A stretch of 49,077 nucleotides of DNA from Candidatus Aminicenantota bacterium (lineage in GTDB: Bacteria; Acidobacteriota; Aminicenantia; Aminicenantales; Aminicenantaceae). Numbering within the stretch: the first letter of the stretch is position 1; each line of letters starts with the position of its first letter. Below the pieces are notes generated by a model. The model had not been told where the DNA came from, searched no databases, and saw only the letters and a list, made by a program, of their open reading frames with translations. Both the position numbers and the translations under genes were made by a program. The stretch covers positions 1 through 49,077 of the forward strand of contig JAUVXM010000012.1 of assembly GCA_030603565.1 (NCBI GenBank), in the 5' to 3' direction. Below, in pieces: positions 1 through 9,177 of this stretch.

Positions 1-225
1 GCAGATGCAAGGCGCAGGGTATGAAGCTGTGGTCCTTCACTGCGAATACCCTGTAACGAAGCAGATGCGGTGAGATCGGCTTGCCTGAAAGGTAAAAAAT
101 GTCGATTACAAATAGAGATTATATTGTGAACAAAATGTTAAATTGAGTTACCATAGGAATCAATGTAACATACTGATTAAAAAAGATGTATAATACATAT
201 CGACATTTTTTATGAATAGTCCAGG
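1..225 (+). repeat. Dispersed family-1 repeat, right part (cut by window edge)
   Basis: This stretch has no gene. Positions 1-110 match the interior of the complete copy at 20409-20687, sharing the words 'gaagctgtgg' and 'gatgcggtgagatcggct'. Positions 199-225 are the right terminus, with a TCGACATTTTTTATGAATAG core followed by TCCAGG. The left end lies outside the window. A TATAAT at 189-194 and a TTGAGT/TAACAT pair (143-148, 166-171) are possible promoter parts for the uptake operon downstream, but neither is strong. No cobalamin riboswitch features were seen. Confidence 0.75.
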
Positions 226-253
226 CAAAAAAGGATTTACTGAAGTGTTTGAT

Positions 254-1144
254 ATGAGAGATAACAAGGCAATTCAAGCTTTTGCCATTCTGGCCTTTAT
301 ATTAGGCTTCCCTTACTGCAGTCAGGATAAAATTAGTTCTCCGCAATACTCCACCAAAGCTACAAGGATAATCTGCGCCTCCCCCTCTATTACCGAAATT
401 GTTTTCTCTCTCGGCCTGGGGGAAAAGGTGGTCGGAGTAAGTGACTTTAGTGTTTATCCCCCTGAAGTTCAAAAAAAAGATAAAATCGGAGGGCTTTTTA
501 ATCCCAACCGGGAGAAGATAATCGCACTTCAACCTGACCTCCTTATCGCCCAGGGAAGCCACAGGCCTCTAGCTAAGCTTTGCCATGAATACGGAATTCG
601 ATTTCTATCCGTTAAGATAGATACTCTAGCTGACATCTTTAAGGCGATCTCATTTATCGGACAGGAACTTCAAGCCGAAGAAAATGCTGATATTCTGGTA
701 AAAGGAATACAAAAAGAACTAGAGAAAATCAGAGAAAAAACTAAAAAACTACCACCCCGAAAAGTATTTTTGTCGCTGGGACACACACCGGGAGACTTGA
801 CGGGACTGATGACAACAAGCTCCGGGACCTTTATACACGAACTGGTCGGAATCGCCGGGGGGGAAAATATTTTTAAAGACGCATCCGGCCTTTACCCCCA
901 GATCTCCAAAGAAGCACTGCTGATACGGCAACCTGAAATAATTATCGAAGTGTTTCCTGAGGGAATATCCGCTGGCAACCGGGAGCTTTTACGCAATGAC
1001 TGGGAGCGCTTGACTATTCTCCCCGCTGTTAAAGGCGGCCATATCCATTTTCTTACCGAAGACTATCTGCTGATTCCTGGAGTCCGTATTGTCCGGATCG
1101 TAAAAAAATTTGCAGAAATAATCCACCCTGAGATAAACTATTAA
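254..1144 (+). CDS. BtuF-like ABC transporter substrate-binding lipoprotein/periplasmic protein
   Basis: This is a periplasmic binding protein of the cobalamin/ferric-siderophore class (PF01497), which would capture the ligand and deliver it to the permease encoded downstream. The N-terminus is a hydrophobic export signal ending in a Cys (ILGFPYC), with an imperfect lipobox. The mature part opens with RIICASPSITEIVFSLGLGE and VVGVSDFSVYPPEV, typical of BtuF. I place the start at 254, because an in-frame ATG at 212 lies inside a dispersed repeat and would only add 14 residues ahead of the signal peptide. The ATPase gene begins 3 bp after the stop, so these are co-transcribed. The ligand could be cobalamin, heme or a siderophore; order and similarity favour cobalamin, but no B12 riboswitch is visible. 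Confidence 0.85.
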   Translation: MRDNKAIQAFAILAFILGFPYCSQDKISSPQYSTKATRIICASPSITEIVFSLGLGEKVVGVSDFSVYPPEVQKKDKIGGLFNPNREKIIALQPDLLIAQGSHRPLAKLCHEYGIRFLSVKIDTLADIFKAISFIGQELQAEENADILVKGIQKELEKIREKTKKLPPRKVFLSLGHTPGDLTGLMTTSSGTFIHELVGIAGGENIFKDASGLYPQISKEALLIRQPEIIIEVFPEGISAGNRELLRNDWERLTILPAVKGGHIHFLTEDYLLIPGVRIVRIVKKFAEIIHPEINY

Positions 1145-1147
1145 AAA

Positions 1148-1933
1148 ATGCTTGAACTCAGAAATATTATCCATCGTTTTCCGGAATCATCCTGGGAGCT
1201 TAATATCGACAGATTTTCCGTCTCCCCCGGGGAGGTTCAGGGAATAATCGGCCCCAATGGCTCCGGCAAAAGCACCTTGTTGCGTATCTCAGCTGGCATT
1301 CTCTACCCTCTTGCAGGAAATGTTACTCTAAGCGGAAATGAACTAAAAAAACTAAAACGGCACACAATCGCCCGGCAGGTCGGATACCTGCCGCAAGAAC
1401 TTTCCAGTGAATATGACTTCACCGTAGAAGAATTGGTTCGTATGGGCCGTTACCCGCACACAAAAGGACTTGGTATTTTAAACTCAACCGATATTACTGT
1501 CGTTCAGCAAAGCCTCGAGTTTACAGGGCTGGAAGATCTGAAAAAACGCCGTCTATCCCAATTGTCTGGCGGTGAAAAAAAAAGAGCATTTCTCGCTTCC
1601 GTACTCAGCCAGAAACCGGGAATCCTGCTTCTGGATGAACCAGCCAGCGCTCTTGACCTTCACCGCCAGGTCCATTTTTTCCGCCTCTTGAGAAAACTGG
1701 CAAAAGGAAAGATCGGAGTGGCTGTAGTCACACATGATATTAATTTCGCCTCTCTTTTTTGTGATAAGCTTCTTTTATTAGAAGAAGGACTCTGTCTTGC
1801 CCAAGGCCCTCCGGAAAAGGTCCTCTCACGTGGAGTAATTCAAAAAATTTATGGAAAGGATGTATTCTTAGGCAAGCACCCGGAGACGGGCCGGCCAACA
1901 TTACTGCCGGCTTTAACAGATAAAAAAACATGA
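1148..1933 (+). CDS. BtuD/FecE-like ABC transporter ATP-binding protein
   Basis: This is the cytoplasmic ATPase (261 aa) that powers import by the FecCD-type permease encoded next. It carries Walker A GPNGSGKST (residues about 36-44), the Q-loop region GYLPQEL, the ABC signature LSGGEKKR, Walker B ILLLDEP with the catalytic Glu, a D-loop and the switch His in VVTHD. Length and spacing are normal for the family. It starts 3 bp after the binding-protein gene and its stop overlaps the permease start (ATGA at 1930-1933), which indicates translational coupling. The ligand is not decided by this subunit. Confidence 0.93.
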   Translation: MLELRNIIHRFPESSWELNIDRFSVSPGEVQGIIGPNGSGKSTLLRISAGILYPLAGNVTLSGNELKKLKRHTIARQVGYLPQELSSEYDFTVEELVRMGRYPHTKGLGILNSTDITVVQQSLEFTGLEDLKKRRLSQLSGGEKKRAFLASVLSQKPGILLLDEPASALDLHRQVHFFRLLRKLAKGKIGVAVVTHDINFASLFCDKLLLLEEGLCLAQGPPEKVLSRGVIQKIYGKDVFLGKHPETGRPTLLPALTDKKT

Positions 1934-2925
1934 AAACTAAAACCATCATTCTCTTTGGGTTGTTTTTTTTAGCAGTAGCAGCTATTACTCCCTGGATAGG
2001 CTCTGAAACTATAAGAGTAGAAGAAGTCTGGAACTTTTTCCTGGGAACACACAATCCCCAAAGCGACATATTCTGGTTTCAGCGCATACCGCGTGTCCTT
2101 CTCGCCCTCCTCGCCGGGGGAACCCTTGCTTTAGTGGGGGCATGTTTTCAAGTACTTTTCCGCAACCCTCTGGTTGAACCATATACACTCGGTGTTTCGG
2201 GCGGTTCAGCTCTTGGGGCATTTTTGGCTATCTCCATCCCTTCTCTTTGGCACGTCTGGGGGCCTTTCAGTTCTGTCCAGCTCCTTGCTGTTGCCGGGGC
2301 ATCTGCCAGTCTGGGACTGATCTACAGCCTATCCCGCAGTCAACAAGGCATATCAATATACACATTACTGCTGGCAGGTATCACCGTCAGCATAATCTGC
2401 GGTGGCGGCATTTTGCTGCTTACTTATATTTCCAGTCCCAATGCGCTGGTGGTTTTTCAACGCTGGATGATGGGAGGAGTAGACATTGTGGGATATAAAG
2501 AGCTGGTGGCTCTCCTTCCTCTGCTTTTTCCCGGATTTTTCCTGCTATTTATTCATGCCAATGACCTCAACCATATTGCTCTTGGTGAAGAGATGGCCTT
2601 GGGGCACGGAGTCCCGGTGAAAAAAGTACAGAGAAATATATTTATCGGTGGCGGCCTGGCCACAGCAGCAGTTGTTTCCCTTGTCGGCCCTATCGGCTTT
2701 ATCGGGCTTATCATCCCTCACAGTGTGCGGCGGCTCGTTGGTTTTGACCAGAGGACTGTTCTTCCCTGTTCCTTCCTGCTTGGTGGCGCAGTACTTACTG
2801 TGTGTGACTGCGTGGCCAGAACCGTACTAGCGCCGACTGAACTTCCAGTAGGTATTATCACCGCAATTATTGGCGGCCCTCTATTTATTTACCTTCTTGT
2901 CTCCCGACAGTGGAAAATTAGATAA
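1930..2925 (+). CDS. BtuC/FecCD-type ABC transporter permease
   Basis: This 331-aa inner-membrane permease of the FecCD/BtuC family forms the import channel as a homodimer. The sequence shows about ten hydrophobic segments, the family motifs RIPRVLLALLAGGTLALVG and RNPLVEPYTLGVSGG near the N-terminus, and the late signature GPIGFIGLIIPHSVRRLVG. The start overlaps the ATPase stop by 4 bp. The TonB-dependent receptor begins 75 bp downstream with its own strong Shine-Dalgarno, so it may be the last gene of the same transcript. Confidence 0.93.
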   Translation: MKTKTIILFGLFFLAVAAITPWIGSETIRVEEVWNFFLGTHNPQSDIFWFQRIPRVLLALLAGGTLALVGACFQVLFRNPLVEPYTLGVSGGSALGAFLAISIPSLWHVWGPFSSVQLLAVAGASASLGLIYSLSRSQQGISIYTLLLAGITVSIICGGGILLLTYISSPNALVVFQRWMMGGVDIVGYKELVALLPLLFPGFFLLFIHANDLNHIALGEEMALGHGVPVKKVQRNIFIGGGLATAAVVSLVGPIGFIGLIIPHSVRRLVGFDQRTVLPCSFLLGGAVLTVCDCVARTVLAPTELPVGIITAIIGGPLFIYLLVSRQWKIR

Positions 2926-3000
2926 GAACAGAATAAAGCTGAGGGTATTGATTAAAACGATAAAGCACTTAGACGCGGATAAGACTATCAGGAGGAAGGA

Positions 3001-4956
3001 ATGATTAAAAGAATTCCCAGCGTGCTGCTTTTAGCAGCCGTTATCGCTTGCCCGGTTTACGCAGACAAAGACTCTGACGACCGGCAGGAAAAAGCAGCTC
3101 AAAAGCTCCAGCATGAAATCACGGTTACAGCCAACCGCATTGAAACTTCAGTAAAAGAAACAGCCAGTTCTGTTTCAATTATTACCAGAGAAGAACTGGA
3201 AAAACTGCAAAAAAGAACAGTTTATGAAGCTCTTAAAGAAGTTGTGGGGCTAAATACCATTCAGAACGGACCCACTGGCTCCTCAGCTTCCGCTTCAATC
3301 AGGGGAGCCAATTCAGAACACACCAAAGTGTTGATGGATGGGGTAGAGATGAATGATCCAATCTCTCCCAGCCGCTCATTCAATCTGGGGCATCTGCTTA
3401 TTGAAAATATTGAACGTATAGAAATAATCCGGGGACCGCAGAGTACGCTCTATGGCTCAGATGCTATGGGCGGAGTTATAAACATTATCACCCGGCAGGG
3501 GCAAGGAAAACCCCGGTTCAACCTGTCAACTCAGGGAGGCTCATTTAATACTCTTACAGAAAATGCCAGTATTTCCGGGGGAATAGAGAGTTTCTCTTAC
3601 TCTATGGGCATTTCCCATTACCGCACAGACGGATTTTCTGCAGCCGGTGACCAATATGAGGGAAATCATGAAAAGGACGGTTACAAGAATCTTTCCATCT
3701 ACGGCAAAGCAGGCTTGTCTCTGCAGAAAAACATCAGCCTGAATTTTTCCTTTCGCACCTGTAAGACCAATTCGGACATAGATAGTTTTGGCGGACCTTA
3801 TGGAGATGACCCAAACCATATCGAAAACAACAGATCCCTGATCCTCAACTCCAATTTCCGGGCCCTATTTTTACAAAACCGTTGGGAAACAAAAGTGTCT
3901 CTTGCTTATATCGATTATTCCCGCACCTATGACAACCCCTCTGATGAGCTGCATCCTTTCAGCTCGGATAACTCCCTCTACAAAAGCTCTCTTGTTAAAC
4001 TTGACTGGCAAAACAATTTCTATACACATGACACCAACACCATTACTGCCGGTTTGGAATTCACCCACGAGCAGGGCGAATCAGAATATCATTCCCTGGG
4101 TATATGGGGCCCTTTCGACAACATCTTTCCGTTACAAACAGCCCGTCGTATCGGCGCATATATTCAGGACAGAATTAATGTCAGCGGCCGTTTTTTCTCA
4201 ACCTTTGGCGCTCGCCTCGATAATCACAGCAAAGCCGGAATAGCTTTTACATTCCGGCTTGCACCCGCTTTCTTTTTCGCTAAAACCGGCACAAAGCTTA
4301 AGGCCACTCTCGGCACCGGTTTTAAAGCCCCATCTCTTTATCAGCTCTATGCTCCCGGAACTATCTGGGGGCCGATAGGCAATCAAAAACTTAACGCGGA
4401 AAAATCCTACGCATGGGACGCAGGCATTGAACAAAACTTATTCAGTAACCACTTGACTCTTGGATTGACTGTTTTCTCCAACAGGTTTAAAAACCTCATC
4501 GACTTCGATTATCTCCATGGTTATCTAAATATCGGGAAAGCCTCCACCCAGGGCTTAGAGTTTATTTGCAAAGCCACTCCAGGAGAGAATCTACTACTCT
4601 CAGCTGCCTATACCCGCATGGAAGCCAGGGACATCGGAACAGACGCAAATCTCCTTAGGCGCCCCAAAAATAAATTTTCTGCCCAAGTCAGCTTCAATTT
4701 CCAGGAAAAATCCGACATGACGATCACTGTGCTTTATGTGGGAAAAAGAGAAGATAATTTCTTCTCAGGGTTCACATCATCCCGGGTAAGCATGGACAGC
4801 TATACTTTACTCAATGCCACCGCCGCCTGTGATGTTCTCCGTCACACTCGGGTATTTATCCGTTTTGACAACATCCTGAACAAAAGATATGAAGTCATCA
4901 AAGGCTATGGAGCTCCAGGATTTTCGATATACGGTGGATTTAAGCTTGATTTTTAA
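3001..4956 (+). CDS. TonB-dependent outer-membrane receptor (BtuB-like)
   Basis: This 651-aa outer-membrane receptor would bring a large ligand into the periplasm for the preceding ABC importer, using TonB energy. It has a signal peptide (MIKRIPSVLLLAAVIACPVYA), a TonB-box-like ITVTANR, a plug domain at about residues 40-160 with SVSIITREELEKL, RGANSEHTKVLMDGVEMND and IERIEIIRGPQSTLYGSDAM, then a 22-strand-type barrel ending in aromatic GFKLDF. A Shine-Dalgarno AGGAGGAAGG lies directly before the ATG. Length is close to BtuB. The operon partners suggest cobalamin; siderophore or heme cannot be excluded. Confidence 0.93.
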   Translation: MIKRIPSVLLLAAVIACPVYADKDSDDRQEKAAQKLQHEITVTANRIETSVKETASSVSIITREELEKLQKRTVYEALKEVVGLNTIQNGPTGSSASASIRGANSEHTKVLMDGVEMNDPISPSRSFNLGHLLIENIERIEIIRGPQSTLYGSDAMGGVINIITRQGQGKPRFNLSTQGGSFNTLTENASISGGIESFSYSMGISHYRTDGFSAAGDQYEGNHEKDGYKNLSIYGKAGLSLQKNISLNFSFRTCKTNSDIDSFGGPYGDDPNHIENNRSLILNSNFRALFLQNRWETKVSLAYIDYSRTYDNPSDELHPFSSDNSLYKSSLVKLDWQNNFYTHDTNTITAGLEFTHEQGESEYHSLGIWGPFDNIFPLQTARRIGAYIQDRINVSGRFFSTFGARLDNHSKAGIAFTFRLAPAFFFAKTGTKLKATLGTGFKAPSLYQLYAPGTIWGPIGNQKLNAEKSYAWDAGIEQNLFSNHLTLGLTVFSNRFKNLIDFDYLHGYLNIGKASTQGLEFICKATPGENLLLSAAYTRMEARDIGTDANLLRRPKNKFSAQVSFNFQEKSDMTITVLYVGKREDNFFSGFTSSRVSMDSYTLLNATAACDVLRHTRVFIRFDNILNKRYEVIKGYGAPGFSIYGGFKLDF

Positions 4957-5046
4957 GCTTGAATATGCCGAGCTAAACCTGGAACTTTCCCAAGACTTTC
5001 AAAAAAAAGCCGAACTTAAAAATGTTAGGCCCGGTTTCATCCCGCA

Positions 5047-5595
5047 CAGGCTTTTATGATCATCATGAACATCCCCACAACCCTTATCGGCGGAATTTTG
5101 GCCCTGTTGATCGCAGGGCAGACGCTTAATGTCTCCTCCACGATCGGGCTGATAGCTCTTTTCGGAATTTGTGTTCAGAATGATGTGATCCTTGTAGCTA
5201 AGATCAATGATTTTATAAAACAGGGAATGGCTCTGCATGAAGCAGTAGTTAAGGGAGCCATGACTAAATTACGCCCCATTCTTATGACAGATATGGTAAT
5301 GATCGTGGCATTACTGCCCATGGCTCTTTCTAAATCGACCGGCGCAGAACTTCACAAACCTCTGGCAGTTGTATATATCGGAGGATTTTTCTTTGCTATA
5401 ATACTCCGCCTTATTATTGTCCCGGTCCTATATGAGACAATGGCTAAATTAGCCATGAAAAAAAGTAAAAATTATCCTGGCACCAACCCAATATTCAGCC
5501 ACTGCTCCTTTGAAAAACGCTGCCAGAAAATTCAATCTCCGGGCCGCTACAATGCCGGGATTTTCTCCCGCCATGATCCCCACCCTGAAAATTGA
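5047..5595 (+). pseudogene. C-terminal remnant of a CusA/CzcA-type RND efflux transporter
   Basis: Only the last membrane part of a heavy-metal/multidrug RND pump remains. IMNIPTTLIGGILALLIAGQ, then GLIALFGICVQNDVILV, the loop TKLRPILMTDMVMIVALLPMA and PLAVVYIGGFF match transmembrane segments 9-12 of the family. Intact members exceed 1000 residues; this piece has about 135 recognisable ones, with in-frame stops just upstream and no start signal. Its 3' end runs into unrelated sequence. It probably reflects a deletion between the TonB receptor and the M20 gene. It is unlikely to be functional. Confidence 0.8.
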
Positions 5596-5842
5596 TTATT
5601 CAGAAGTCAACCGGCGCGTGCTTAAGATCAAAGAAAAACTTGGCTTCCACATTGCATTCGGCCGCAGCGAACATTTCGGCGGCATAATCGGCCCGGACGA
5701 TTTTTCTTCACCGGAAGAAGTGATCCATCTTGACCGCATTTACATCTCAGCAACTCAGCCCCGCATCACAGTGCAGTCGATTATTCTTAAGTACCCGGAT
5801 GGTCAAGACGACTTGACCCCTCCAGAGCCAGGGCAGTCATAA
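5560..5842 (+). pseudogene. Possible internally deleted aminopeptidase (M29-like) remnant
   Basis: A short open frame encodes PTLKIDYSEVNRRVLKIKEKL joined to GFHIAFGRSEHFGGIIGPDD and VIHLDRIY, with KYPDG near the end. The second part resembles the C-terminus of M29-like aminopeptidases (HxAxGxxxxFGG followed by a His-containing strand). The first resembles a region about 200 residues earlier, as if the middle were lost. The family call is from memory of the motif and is weak. The end overlaps the 3' end of the M20 gene on the other strand. Together with the RND remnant it forms a zone of gene decay. Confidence 0.35.
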
Positions 5843-6968
5843 GATAGGCAGCCTCAGGCAGAGCTTTTTCATCAATATCAAACCCAGGATGGTGATGGGG
5901 ATATTGGGTCCCGTCACCCATGCCAAAGAATAAAAAAGCCCCGGGAACTTTCTTGAGATAATAAGCGAAATCTTCTCCTCCCATAACCGGGTCAATATGT
6001 TTGATTCGCTCTTTGCCCAAAGTTTTTGCGGTTATTTTCTTAACAAAATCGACCATGCCGGCGTCATTTACAAGCGGAGCATAACCAATATCATATTCAA
6101 ACTCTGCTGTAGCGCCATAAGTTTCACAGATTTTCTGGGTAATTTTCCGCAAACGATGCTCAGTCAATTTTTGAACATCAACATCAAAGCTTCTTACCGT
6201 GCCAGTCAATGTCACTTTTTCCGGAATTATATTGTAAATAGTTCCGCCTTTAATAGTACCGAAAGAAACAACCGCAGGCTTTAGTGGGTCAATACTTCGG
6301 CTAACGATACTCTGAACATTTACAACCAGCTGGGAAGCTACCAGAATGGGGTCTACGGTCTGCTGGGGCATAGAACCGTGACCGCCTTTTCCTTTAATAC
6401 TAATAGAGAAAGCATCAGGTTGGGCCATCATCGGCCCTTTTACAACCCCGACAATACCTGTAGCTAAATTCTGCCAAAGATGGAGTCCAAAAATAGCATC
6501 CACTCCTTCCAGTGCTCCCTCTTCGATCATCAATTTAGCTCCGCCCGGAATCCTTTCTTCTGACGGCTGAAAAAGAAATACTACTTTTCCGCTGAAACGG
6601 TCTTTCATCTGAGACAATATTTTAGCCGCTCCCATAATAATAGCCATGTGCCCATCATGGGCACAGGCATGGGTTGTCCCGGGATTCTGAGAGATATATT
6701 CCTTATCTCCCTCCTCCTGTAATGGGAGTGCGTCCATATCAGCACGTAAGGCCACAGTCCGTCCTCCAGGCTTGCCCTGCAATACGGCCCGCAGTCCGGT
6801 CTTGGCGCACGTTTCCACCTGCAGTCCCAGGCTTTCTAAAAATTTCCTGATAACAGCTGATGTCCGTTTTTCTTCAAATGCAAGCTCAGGGTGACGGTGA
6901 AAATCCCGCCGCCAGCCAACTATCTCTTCTGACATCTCTATAACTTTATTTTTGATTTCATTAAGCAT
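5787..6968 (-). CDS. M20D-family amidohydrolase (hippurate/IAA-amino-acid hydrolase type)
   Basis: This 393-aa cytoplasmic metal-dependent amidohydrolase would cleave N-acyl amino acids or small peptides. Family motifs are RRDFHRHPELAFEEKRTS near the N-terminus, ADMDALPLQE, the metal-binding HACAHDGHMA (usually ACGHDGH; the ligand Cys and both His are kept), FLFQPSEE with the catalytic Glu, GLHLWQNL, and the C-terminal MGGEDFAYYLKKVPGAFLFFG followed by HHHPGFDID. The dimerisation domain lies at about 180-290. The start overlaps the end of the symporter gene by 8 bp, so it is the last gene of a DUF3311-symporter-hydrolase operon. The transporter may import its substrate. Confidence 0.93.
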   Translation of the reverse strand: MLNEIKNKVIEMSEEIVGWRRDFHRHPELAFEEKRTSAVIRKFLESLGLQVETCAKTGLRAVLQGKPGGRTVALRADMDALPLQEEGDKEYISQNPGTTHACAHDGHMAIIMGAAKILSQMKDRFSGKVVFLFQPSEERIPGGAKLMIEEGALEGVDAIFGLHLWQNLATGIVGVVKGPMMAQPDAFSISIKGKGGHGSMPQQTVDPILVASQLVVNVQSIVSRSIDPLKPAVVSFGTIKGGTIYNIIPEKVTLTGTVRSFDVDVQKLTEHRLRKITQKICETYGATAEFEYDIGYAPLVNDAGMVDFVKKITAKTLGKERIKHIDPVMGGEDFAYYLKKVPGAFLFFGMGDGTQYPHHHPGFDIDEKALPEAAYLMTALALEGSSRLDHPGT

Positions 6969-8397
6969 TTTTCTTTTCTCCGATTATTTTTGATCCGGTT
7001 AATGAGCTTATTATCACAGCAACGGCTGCATTTACTACCAACCCTACAAACCCGGCATTAATACCTAGGAAGGGATCATTACCGCTGAGGATAAGCAGAG
7101 CCACTATCCCGACACCTGAGATTATCCCCCAAAACACTCCGTTGCGGCTGGCTTTTTTCCAGAAAAGACCTAGGATGACACCCGGAAAAAACTGGCAAAC
7201 ACCATCATATCCAAGGATTAAAAGATTGACCAGTTCATTGGGGAAAAAGATTGCAAACACCAGGCCAAGGGCCATCATAACCAGGACCATAAACCTTGAC
7301 AGCCGCATAACACTTTCCTCTCCAGCCTCCGGCTTAAACCCGGTCTTATAGATATTTTTGGCCACAAGAGTAGCAGCAAAAAGCACCAAGATCGCCGCAG
7401 GCACCATGGCTGTCACAGCTCCTGCTGCCCCTACAAACCCCATAAACCAGGCAGGGTAAGTCTGATTGACTAGAGCCAGGAAAGATAGATCCCCATTTTC
7501 CAGGCCCGGAATAACCAAAAGCGCTGTAAAACCAACAAAAAATATCAGCACTATGGGGATCTGATAAAACGGCATGATAATAGCATTTCTCTTAATGATC
7601 TTGTCACTTTTTGCCGAAAAAGCCGAGCCAAATACATGCGGCCACATATAAAAACCCATAGCAGTTAATAAAACAGTGGACATGACCCAGAGAACATCCA
7701 TATTTGCTGTTGCTCCGGGAAAAATCAGGTGTTCCGGCATTTTATCTATCAGCACTGAAAACATCTTGCCAAAGCTGCCAAAATAAATCAGGGGAACTCC
7801 GATCCCCACAATAAATACAGCTGCCAGCATTAAAACATCTTTAATAACCGCAACCCAAGCCGCCCCCTTAAGGCCGCTAGTGTAGACAAAAGCGCAGGTC
7901 AGAACAAAGGACATAAGAATAGCTGCCTGGGAACTAATGGCCCCGTTACTAGCGACTTTGACAATAAAACCCAAGCCGGTCAGCTGAAGCTGCAGATAAG
8001 GGATTATGGACAAAACTCCGATAACCGCCACCAGGACTCCCAGGCTGCGGCTGTTATATATTTGAATGAAAAAATCAGGTTGAGTATGCAGATTGAAACG
8101 CTTCCCAAGCTTCCAGATCAAAGGGAGAATAAAAAAGGACAACGTATATGCCAGAGCCCCGTAGATCAAGATATAAAATGCCGGTGCTCCTTTTGAATAA
8201 GCCCAGCCGCTAGCACCCAAGAAAGTAAAAGTGGTATAAATCTCTCCTGCCATAAGCAGCCAAATTATGATTATTCCAAAACGCCGTCCTCCTACTGTCC
8301 AGTTTTCGAGGTTCATCTCTACATTTCTCCCGGCATAAACTCCGACTAACGAGGAAATAAGAATGACTGCAAAAATAATGATCAGCGCCAAGCTCAA
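6961..8397 (-). CDS. Sodium:solute symporter (SSS family)
   Basis: This 478-aa inner-membrane symporter of the SSS/SLC5 family has about 13 hydrophobic helices. Visible features are the early NWTVGGRRFG segment typical of the family, GASGWAYSKGAPAFY in the second helix region, and a GYDGVCQFFPGVILGLFWKK stretch late in the protein. The start codon is TTG: TTGA at 8394-8397 overlaps the stop of the DUF3311 gene, and a GGAG lies about 7 nt before it, so translation is coupled. The downstream hydrolase overlaps by 8 bp. The substrate is probably an amino-acid derivative or organic acid, inferred from the M20 partner. Confidence 0.92.
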   Translation of the reverse strand: MSLALIIIFAVILISSLVGVYAGRNVEMNLENWTVGGRRFGIIIIWLLMAGEIYTTFTFLGASGWAYSKGAPAFYILIYGALAYTLSFFILPLIWKLGKRFNLHTQPDFFIQIYNSRSLGVLVAVIGVLSIIPYLQLQLTGLGFIVKVASNGAISSQAAILMSFVLTCAFVYTSGLKGAAWVAVIKDVLMLAAVFIVGIGVPLIYFGSFGKMFSVLIDKMPEHLIFPGATANMDVLWVMSTVLLTAMGFYMWPHVFGSAFSAKSDKIIKRNAIIMPFYQIPIVLIFFVGFTALLVIPGLENGDLSFLALVNQTYPAWFMGFVGAAGAVTAMVPAAILVLFAATLVAKNIYKTGFKPEAGEESVMRLSRFMVLVMMALGLVFAIFFPNELVNLLILGYDGVCQFFPGVILGLFWKKASRNGVFWGIISGVGIVALLILSGNDPFLGINAGFVGLVVNAAVAVIISSLTGSKIIGEKKNA

Positions 8398-8615
8398 TTG
8401 TCTTCTCCTTTATCCGGAGGGTTGAATTTTTTTTCCAGCACATAGGCAAGAAAAAGAATAAAGGGAGTCAGTATTACCCAGGTAAGGATCCAGAACAGCA
8501 GAAACGGCAGTCCCAGCACAACCGGATGGATGCGATTTACAAGAGGCAACGCAAAAACCAGGGTCACAAACGGAATTGCTCCGAGTATTAAGGCATATTT
8601 TGTCCCTTTCTTCAT
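8394..8615 (-). CDS. DUF3311-type small membrane protein, symporter partner
   Basis: This 73-aa protein has two hydrophobic helices (YALILGAIPFVTLVFALP and LGLPFLLFWILTWVILTPF) and a charged C-terminal tail. Small DUF3311 proteins of this shape are commonly encoded directly before SSS symporters and are thought to act as accessory subunits. A strong Shine-Dalgarno (AAAGGAGG) sits 6-7 nt before the ATG. Its stop overlaps the symporter start by 4 bp, supporting coupled synthesis of the two proteins. The symporter-subunit role is inferred from context. Confidence 0.85.
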   Translation of the reverse strand: MKKGTKYALILGAIPFVTLVFALPLVNRIHPVVLGLPFLLFWILTWVILTPFILFLAYVLEKKFNPPDKGEDN

Positions 8616-9177
8616 ACAGGCCTCCTTTCAAAGCTTAGACCTGATCTTACAGGAATTCCCCCATTTTATCTAAACTTTTCTGCATAAAGCAAGGAAACCA
8701 GGGCCGTAAGGGCTAATCGTCATTCCGGCGAGTTTAAGCATCGTCATTCCGGCGAGTTTAAGCATCGTCATTCCGTCCCGGATCGGAGTCCGGGATGACG
8801 GCCAAGCCGGAAACCAGAATAAAAGCTGTAAATAGTAAATGGTAAATGGTAAATAAAACCAGGAAAGACAGAGCCGTAAGGGCTAATCGTCATTCCGGCG
8901 AGTTTAAGCATCGTCATTCCGGCGAGTTTAAGCATCGTCATTCCGGCGGAAGCCGGAAACCAGAATAAAAGCTGTAAATAGTAAATGGTAAATGGTAAAT
9001 AAAACCAGGAAAGACAGGGCCGTAAGGGCTAATCGTCATTCCGGCGAGTTTAAGCATCGTCATTCCGGCGGAAGCCGGAAACCAGGATAAAAGCTGTAAA
9101 TGGAAAATGGAAAATGGAAAAACCGTGAAATGTAAATTGTAAAATGTAAAATGTTATGGTAAAAGATTTGTATCTTA

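Noticed and set aside
100-253. Cobalamin riboswitch before the uptake operon
   Set aside because: No B12-box-like block or expected stems were seen; the DNA is explained by the dispersed repeat.
212-253. Start of the binding-protein gene at the first in-frame ATG
   Set aside because: This ATG is part of the repeat terminus (TTTATGAATAG) and would add residues ahead of the signal peptide.
8697-9120. CRISPR-like spacing of short repeats
   Set aside because: The 24-mers lie directly head to tail without unique spacers, the larger blocks are near-identical throughout, and no cas gene is present.
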